Source: Panax quinquefolius
Taxonomy: Eukaryota; Streptophyta; Magnoliopsida; Apiales; Araliaceae
Length of the DNA: 64,000 bases
Direction: 5' to 3'
Assembly: GCA_020205615.1 (NCBI GenBank)
Contig: CM035151.1
Coordinates: forward strand, 11,804,565-11,868,564
Made by a program: the position numbers and the translations under genes. Below are positions 58,020 through 64,000 of this stretch, piece after piece. Positions within the stretch are counted from its first letter, which is position 1, and each line of letters starts with the position of its first letter. Under the pieces are notes generated by a model, which made no database searches, was not told where the DNA came from, and saw only the letters and a list, made by a program, of their open reading frames with translations.

Positions 58020-58570
58020 AATGCAAAGATGAATGATTTCGAAGAATATCTTTGGCCCAGTAGTGCAAAGATGAACAGTGTTTTAAATGAACATGACCAA
58101 CCGATGAATATCTTTAACCAATGGTCAAAAAGATGAATTATTGATGAATATCTTTTTGCTCGTAATGCAAAGATGACTGTTGTTGAATATCTTTAATTTG
58201 TAGTGCAAAGATGAATTATTGATGAATATCTTTTGCTCGTAATGCAAAGATGACCAGTTGTTGAATATCTTACCAGCCGGAGTAGCAAAGATGAATTATT
58301 GATGAATATCTTTTGCTCAGAATGCAAAAGATGACACATTGTTGAATATCTTTGCTTTTGTAGTGCAAGATGAATTATTGATGAATATCTTTGGCTCAGA
58401 ATGCAAAGATGACCCGTTGTTGAATATCTTTGCTTTTGTAGTGCAAAGATGAATTATTGATGAATATCTTTGGCTTGTAATGCAAAGATGACCCGTTATT
58501 GAATATCTTTACTTTGTAGTGTAAAAGATGAACTGTTGATGAATATCTTTGGCCCGTGGTGCAAAGATGA
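58020..58570 (+). repeat. Dimeric 38-40 bp tandem array, 5' LTR of E6
   Basis: Thirteen units, each with the core gaatatctt(t) and gcaaagatga. Two versions alternate: gatgaatatcttttgctcg + taatgcaaagatgac, then gttgaatatctttaattt + gtagtgcaaagatgaattat. This gives a ~78-bp higher-order unit. Confidence 0.8.
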
Positions 58571-59649
58571 ATTTATTAGTATGATTATGAGCAGGAACGT
58601 GATTTGGTATAACCATGATCTTTGATGTTTCGTGTAAACAAGTGATGAAAATTATCTTTGTCTTGGATGAGGAAAGGAATTTAGAACTACAATTACGATT
58701 ATGAAGTTATACACGTGATTGTGATGTGAAATTGTTGATTGATGTTACGAGGATAAAACATTATTGGTGGATTTTTAACATGGAGAAGACATATAGACTT
58801 TATAGTCTATTTGACTCTTCTAATGGATTGCTTCATTCACGCAACTATGGTTGAAAAGTTTTATCATCTACCATATGTTCTAAATCTCCGATTTATTCTT
58901 GATGAAGACTATTGATAATTTATTTATCTTTAGTCATAATATTCTTTATTGAGCTAGTTGTGCTCACCCTTTTGTTTCACAATTCCTTTCGTGTAATAAA
59001 AGTGTAATTTGGGTTGAGCGGGGATAGCGAGGGAATAGAGTGGTGGTCTATAGATGTTGAGGTGAGGTGAATTTAACTTGGAAGGGTGTTTTGTCACTAT
59101 CATACAAGATGTCTAATGACATACAACCTCGTGTTATCATAAGACATGGTTGTGCTTTCATCCACTTCTTTGAGTATATTTACAAAGCACTACCTATATA
59201 ATCTTGGTGTTTGTTTGGAGTATAATACCCAATTAGAGACAAATGGAGATAATGATATGTCGAGAGAAGACTCACCATTGGGAAGAATATGATAGTAATC
59301 TTCTCGTTTTTCTTTGGGGTTTATTAGATTGAACCAAGGATAATTCTGTAGGCCATATGATATCTACCATAACCTAAAAGCATGGCCTCCCATGTATGAA
59401 GGTTTCTTGAGCACTTCCCAAAGATTCTAATTTCTAAAACAGCTTTTTGACTATACCTTTATGTAAGGTGTCATTGTGACGTCTTCTGATTGGTATATAT
59501 TTGTATCCAAACTCACAAAGATACGTATGTGTTGTTGTATTTTGCATTTGACAATTGTTGTAATAAAGTTGTAGTTGTTTTCGCATTACCATATATTTGG
59601 CGACTCGAGAATGGGTTGGATGGAATGAACCTATTTTGGGGTTGTTACA

Positions 59650-60134
59650 TTTAGTATCGAGCTATAAGTAAAGAGCCCCGAGCCTCTCATTGGTGACTTC
59701 TGTTGATGGGGATGCACCGCCGCACTCTCTCTCGTGAGGGGCCGCCTTCTCTCATGTGGCAAACCGATAGTATCAATGTGAGGTCTTGACACAAGTTGGT
59801 GTCCAGAGTTACATTTGGTATCGAGCTTAGGGATATGATCTCCAATGGAGATCGGGAATAGAACTAGGAGGGAGAGATGAGTAAATCCTTCATTTAGTGT
59901 GTCTACCTAAGCTTATTTGTTGGTCGGTCATAATATCGAGATATTATGTGATATGTTAATTTGCTCAATTAACCTTTGTTTTGAAGTCGTATTCTAGAAT
60001 GATATCTCAAAATACGGAGATGAGCAATGAATGAAAATCACATGATGATTGCGGGAGATAGAATCAAAATGAAAACAAGGTATTCTCAACTCTTTGAAAT
60101 ACCAGTAATGTAAATTTCTGGGACGAAATTTCAT
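59650..60134 (+). other. E6 interior: two primer sites, leader, gag stub
   Basis: First primer-like site 'ttagtatcgagc' at 59651, then leader type 1 ('ctataagtaaagagccccga'). At 59810 'gttacatttggtatcgagc' repeats an LTR-end-plus-primer-site arrangement (second site tggtatcgagc, 59816-59826), then leader type 2 ('ttagggatatgatctcc'), shared with E3. The gag ATG is at about 59999 and stops after 11 codons. Confidence 0.75.
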
Positions 60135-60145
60135 AAGGAGGGAGA
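60135..60145 (+). other. E6 polypurine tract
   Basis: aaggagggaga, two bases before the 3' LTR start tgtaagaccccgaatt (60147). Confidence 0.85.
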
Positions 60146-60146
60146 T

Positions 60147-63100
60147 TGTAAGACCCCGAATTTTATGAAATAAAAGTATTCAATTTTTCTATTCAAGAAA
60201 TGGTTAAATTGATAAAAGTTAAAGTTAAGGGTGATATATGAAATTTTTTTTTCAAAATACGCAAGGGTATAAAGTATTCATTATTGTTTGGGAATATTCG
60301 TTTGGTCGTGGAATATTCTTTCCGTCGGGAATATTCGCATGATGACAAGCATAGCCTATTTGTGGGCCCCATAATGTAATAACTGTTAATGAAGAAAACG
60401 ACAAAATTAAGTTTTTATAAATAACGCACGTAATCGTTCATCAAGTAAGATCGTTGGAATACCGGGTGTGGTTAAAATACGATGAATACGCGTGGTGGCA
60501 TAAAGAGCACATTACCGGTATTGCATGCGATTGTTGAATTATTAATCCTTACGTGAAAGGCACTACTCAATAATTTTCACAAGAGTTATTTGCTCAATAT
60601 TTTATTTTATTGATTCAATAATTCTTTGCGTTGATATTTTATATTATTGTTGTTCAATAATTGTCACCGCACATTATCGTCATTATCGGATCAATAATTC
60701 ATATTATTTGAATAATATTATTAGATAGCATTATTGGCAATGTCTAGAAAGTTCGCCGAGGAGGGTTTGGTCACCTAATTGCGCGCCAAGAAGTGAGAAA
60801 TCCTTATCTGAAAGCCCCTCTTCCTGGGAACTACCGGTTTATAATTGTGATTCTGTAATATTATTTGTGAATAATTAATTATTGATTTATATGATAAGAA
60901 AATATTTATAAATGATGGATTTATTTGTTTTATGTGGTTATAATTGAATGATTTAATGTTGAGGAGTTTTATCGAGATTTTATCGGATGGAGGTATTAAA
61001 ATCAAATCGTGATTTTTACGATATATTATGTGAGTTATAATTTTAATCCCACCGTTGGATCGTTGTAATTTTTGGATATGTTATACATATATAAGTTGAG
61101 TATATGTCCACAAATTTTGAACCGTTAAAATGAACGAATGATTTGTTATGAATTTTAAGAGGTGACTGATTAGGAAATTAGGTTTATAATTGATTTTGGT
61201 GGAAAATTCTAGAATTGAGTGGGCCCCACTTGTGGTTGGTGAAGAAATGTGCTGAATTTTATTTCAAATGTGGTGGGTGGGAATAAGTAGCGAGTAAAGC
61301 CATCAAAGTTGCGAGTTAAGTCCGCTTGCCAAGCTAACATTTTCCTATAAATAGAGGCTAAGTTAATTTGAAAATCACACCGTAAACAAGTTTTCTCTTT
61401 CTCTCTCTATATTATCGAGTTTATTCTTGTGAGTATTTTGAGTATACTTTGAGTATTGCTGATTTGCAAAGTTCCTTCAAAGACTATATCCTGTGTTTCA
61501 ACCAAGTATCTTTAACTTTTCGAGGTAAGGGATGTTATTTTCTTCTCGGATGATATTATTTCTTCAATATCATTATGTTGAAATATTGGTTGGAACTTTT
61601 ATCAAATTTGGAACTTTTTCATGTCGGGTTACTTATTCATGAGTTACTATTCACGAGTTACTATTCATGAGTTACTATTCACGAGTTACTATTCACGGCG
61701 TGAATATGTTTTTTTTTTGGAATTTCATCTTTTGTGTTGGAGTTACTATTCACGTCACATACTCAGATCTATTCACGTGATACTGACTATTCACGAATCA
61801 CTAAAGACTATTCAAGAAAAATGAAAATTTTTCTTTTCGTCTAAAATATCTATTCGGATACTAGCTTTGATTGTATCCATGTTTTGATCATTCTTGAATT
61901 TTACACCACTATGATTATTTTGAGGTATTTTTGGACTTGGATAAAACCAATGCAAAGATGAATGATTTCGAAGAATATCTTTGGCTGTGGTGCAAAGATG
62001 AAACAGTGTTTAAATGAACACGACCAATCGATGAATATCTTTAACCAAAGAGTCAAAGATGAATTATCGATGAATATCTTTTGCTCGTCAGAATGCAAAG
62101 ATGACTCATTGTTGAATATCTTTAGCCAGGTAGTGCAAAGATGAATTATTGATGAATATCTTTTGCTCGTAATGCAAAGATGACTGTTGTTGAATATCTT
62201 TAATGGTAGTGCAAAGATGAATTATTGATGAATATCTTTTTGCTCAGAATGCAAAGATGACTGTTGTTGAATATCTTTAATTTGTGGTGCAAAGATGAAT
62301 TATCGATGAATATCTTTGGCTCAGAATGCAAAGATGACCCGTTGTTGAATATCTTTGCTTTGTAGTGCAAAGATGAATTATTGATGAATATCTTTGGCTT
62401 AGAATGCAAAGATGACCCGTTGTTGAATATCTTTAGCTTTGTAGTGTAAAGATGAATCTGTTGATGAATATCTTTGGCCGTGGTGCAAAGATGAATTTAT
62501 TAAATATGATTATGAGCAGAACCGTGATTTGGTATAACCATGATCTTTGATGTTTCGTGTAAAACAAGTGATGAAAATTATCTTTGTCTTGGATGAGGAA
62601 AGGAATTTAGAACTACAATTACGATTATGAGTTATACACGTGATTGTGGACAAGAATTGTTGATTGATGTTACGAGGATAAAACATTATTGGTGGATTTT
62701 AACATGGAAGACAGATATGACTTTATAGTCTATTCGACTCTTCTAATGGATCGCTTCATTCCACGCAACTATGGTTGAAAAGTTTTATCATCTACCATAT
62801 GTTCTAAATCTCGATTTATTCGATGAAGACTATTGATAATTTATTTATCTTTAGTCATAATATTCTTTATCGAAATAGTTAGGCTCACCCTTTTGTTTCA
62901 CAATTCCTTTCGATGTAATAAAAGTGTAGCATTTGGGTTGAGCGGGGATAAATGAGGGAATAGAGTGGTGGTCTATAGATGTTGAGGGTGAGGTGAATTT
63001 AACTTGGAAGGGTGTTTTGTCACTATCATACAAGATGTCTAAATGACATACAACCTCGTGTTATCATAAGACATGGTTGTGCTCATCCACTCTGCGAGTA

Positions 63101-63564
63101 TATTTACAAGCACTACCTATATAATCTTGGTGTTTGTTTGGAGTATAATACCCAATTAGAGGCAAATGGAGATAATGATATGTCGAGAGAAGACTCACCA
63201 TTGGGAAGAATATGATAGTAATCTTCTCGTTTTTCTTTGGGGTTTATTAATTCAACCAAGGATAATTCACGCTACCATATGATATCTACCATAACCTAAA
63301 AGCACGGCCTCCCAATGTATGAAGGTTTCTCGAGCACTTCCCAAAGATTCTAATTTCTAAAATGCAGCTTTTGACTATACCTTTATGTAAGGTGTCATTG
63401 TGACGTACTTCTGATTGGTATATATTTGTATCCAAACTCACAAGATATGTGTTGTCAGATTTTGCCGACAATTGTTGTAATAAAGTTGTAGTTGTTTTTT
63501 AGTACCATATATTTGGCGACTTCGAATGGGTTGGATGGAATGAACCTATTTTGGGGTTGTTACA
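60147..63564 (+). repeat. E6 3' LTR (family C)
   Basis: 3,418 bp, collinear with the 5' LTR. Conserved U3 block 60737-60840, TATA box 61346-61354, 'gttactattcacgag' repeats 61625-61820, array 61945-62490 (also 13 units), family C segment 62985-63425, end ggggttgttaca at 63564. Confidence 0.9.
61945..62490 (+). repeat. Dimeric 38-40 bp tandem array, 3' LTR of E6
   Basis: Thirteen gaatatcttt units in the same alternating order as in the 5' LTR. The equal copy number in both LTRs fits a recent copy by reverse transcription. Confidence 0.8.
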
Positions 63565-64000
63565 CACATATCTGAGTTATTCCAATGAATAAATAAGAAT
63601 GGAATAATATAAGGATTTCACCAAGTATAGGGTATGTCACAGCATATCAAGGTTATGTATAGGGTATGCCACTTTTACAAAAGTTATTCCAATAGAATAA
63701 TAATGAATGGAATAATGTAAGTTCTCTTCATGAATAAGAAAGAATAACACCCTTACGAAAGACAACAAATAATATTCCCTACCTTAGAAGAACTCAATAT
63801 TGGAAAAGTGAAGTAGCGAGAATACTTTTCTTCTTTCTCTCTATAGTTTCTCTAGAAATAATGAAAGAATGAAACTTTCTATTTATAGAAAAAGCGAGGG
63901 TGGGCTCTTGATCTTAACGAAGGGTCAAAACGACTTTCTTGGTAATATGAAGAGACAACTACTATTCATGAAGGGTAATTAACCTTTTGAACACCAAGAG
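63565..64000 (-). repeat. E5 5' LTR continued, runs off the window
   Basis: Resumes 'cacatatctgagttattcc' exactly where 56215 stopped, matching 43545-44000 of the E5 3' LTR. TATA box on the minus strand at 63879-63887 (ctatttata). Ends inside the 'gggctcttgatcttaacg' segment. Confidence 0.85.

Larger units (their letters stand above)
56216..59649 (+). repeat. E6 5' LTR (family C)
   Basis: Starts tgtaaagacccccgg and ends ggggttgttaca (59649). Parts in order: conserved U3 block (56797-56905), TATA box (57409-57417), 'gttactattcacg' repeats (57690-57880), 38-40 bp array (58020-58570), and a family C-only segment (59060-59500) absent from families A and B. Confidence 0.9.
56216..63564 (+). mobile_element. 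E6: family C non-autonomous LTR element, 0.5-kb interior
   Basis: Two long LTRs (56216-59649 and 60147-63564, ~3.4 kb each) around only 497 bp. The interior holds two primer sites, a leader, about 11 codons of gag (MISQNTEMSNE, from ~59999), then sequence matching the last pol bases ('gggacgaaatttcataagg') and the polypurine tract. Gag and pol are gone, so it could only move with proteins from another element. Insertion is into the E5 5' LTR. The target repeat is unclear: left ttccg, right cacat, where uninterrupted LTRs read 'ggattcacatatct'. Confidence 0.85.
42159..64000 (-). mobile_element. E5: Ty3/gypsy retrotransposon with three later insertions
   Basis: Minus orientation. 3' LTR 42159-44810; pol and gag 44811-54668; primer site ~54840; 5' LTR from 54854, running out of the window at 64000. 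Interrupted by a family B solo LTR (44967-47731), a family A solo LTR (48325-50737) and the family C element E6 (56216-63564). Removing the two solo LTRs and one target copy each makes pol continuous. Gag and pol are frameshifted throughout. The right target repeat should be tttta beyond the window. Confidence 0.85.

Noticed and set aside
58020..58570. CRISPR-like array (regular repeats with spacers)
   Set aside because: Plant nuclear context; units are contiguous, both halves repeat, spacers are not unique and the array is inside an LTR.

Overview
The window is plant nuclear heterochromatin. It is AT-rich and consists almost entirely of nested long-terminal-repeat (LTR) retrotransposons of the Ty3/gypsy superfamily. 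The pol order PR-RT-RH-IN, a C-terminal chromodomain-like segment and a primer site resembling initiator tRNA-Met point to chromoviruses, closest in flavour to the Tekay/Del type (established knowledge; the lineage is inferred). I found no intact host gene, no rRNA or tRNA gene and no CRISPR array. Every coding region seen is a broken gag or pol.

Three LTR families share near-identical 3' ends (…CTATTTTGGGG..GT.ACA or …TAATTTTGGGGGCGTCACA) but differ in U3. Family A starts TGTAAGACCCCAGCTTTT or TGTGAAACCCCAGATTTT and carries a ~60-bp minisatellite. Family B starts TGTAAGACCCCAACTTATT. Family C starts TGTAAGACCCCGAATTTTATG and carries a 13-copy array of a 38-40 bp unit.

Layout, left to right. 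1-1326 is the end of a + LTR (family A). 1327-2839 is a minus-oriented LTR piece. 2840-5990 is unique flank with small repeats. E1 (minus, 5991-15434) is complete in layout, with two LTRs and gag-pol between. E2 (+, 15435-22269, plus the detached piece 1327-2839) is a non-autonomous element holding only gag and protease. 22270-23661 is unique. 23662-38917 is a small hAT-like element split by a nest of family B LTRs around E3 (+, 26795-35716). 38918-42158 is unique sequence with MITEs. E5 (minus, 42159 to beyond 64000) carries two solo LTRs in its pol (44967-47731 and 48325-50737) and a family C element, E6 (56216-63564), in its 5' LTR.

The main structural finding is an inversion of 1327-5990 between oppositely oriented family A LTRs. 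Re-inverting it on paper restores two target-site duplications (tattc for E1, agcac for E2) and rejoins E2's split 5' LTR. Other notable points are an LTR with a doubled 3' terminus present at both ends of E2; an E2 body with a foreign leader spliced in after the protease; E6, whose interior is only ~0.5 kb and holds two primer sites; a conserved ~110-bp U3 block shared by families B, C and E2; and local scrambling at CG/CNG sites between otherwise near-identical copies, which suggests that part of the frame-breaking is consensus error rather than mutation.
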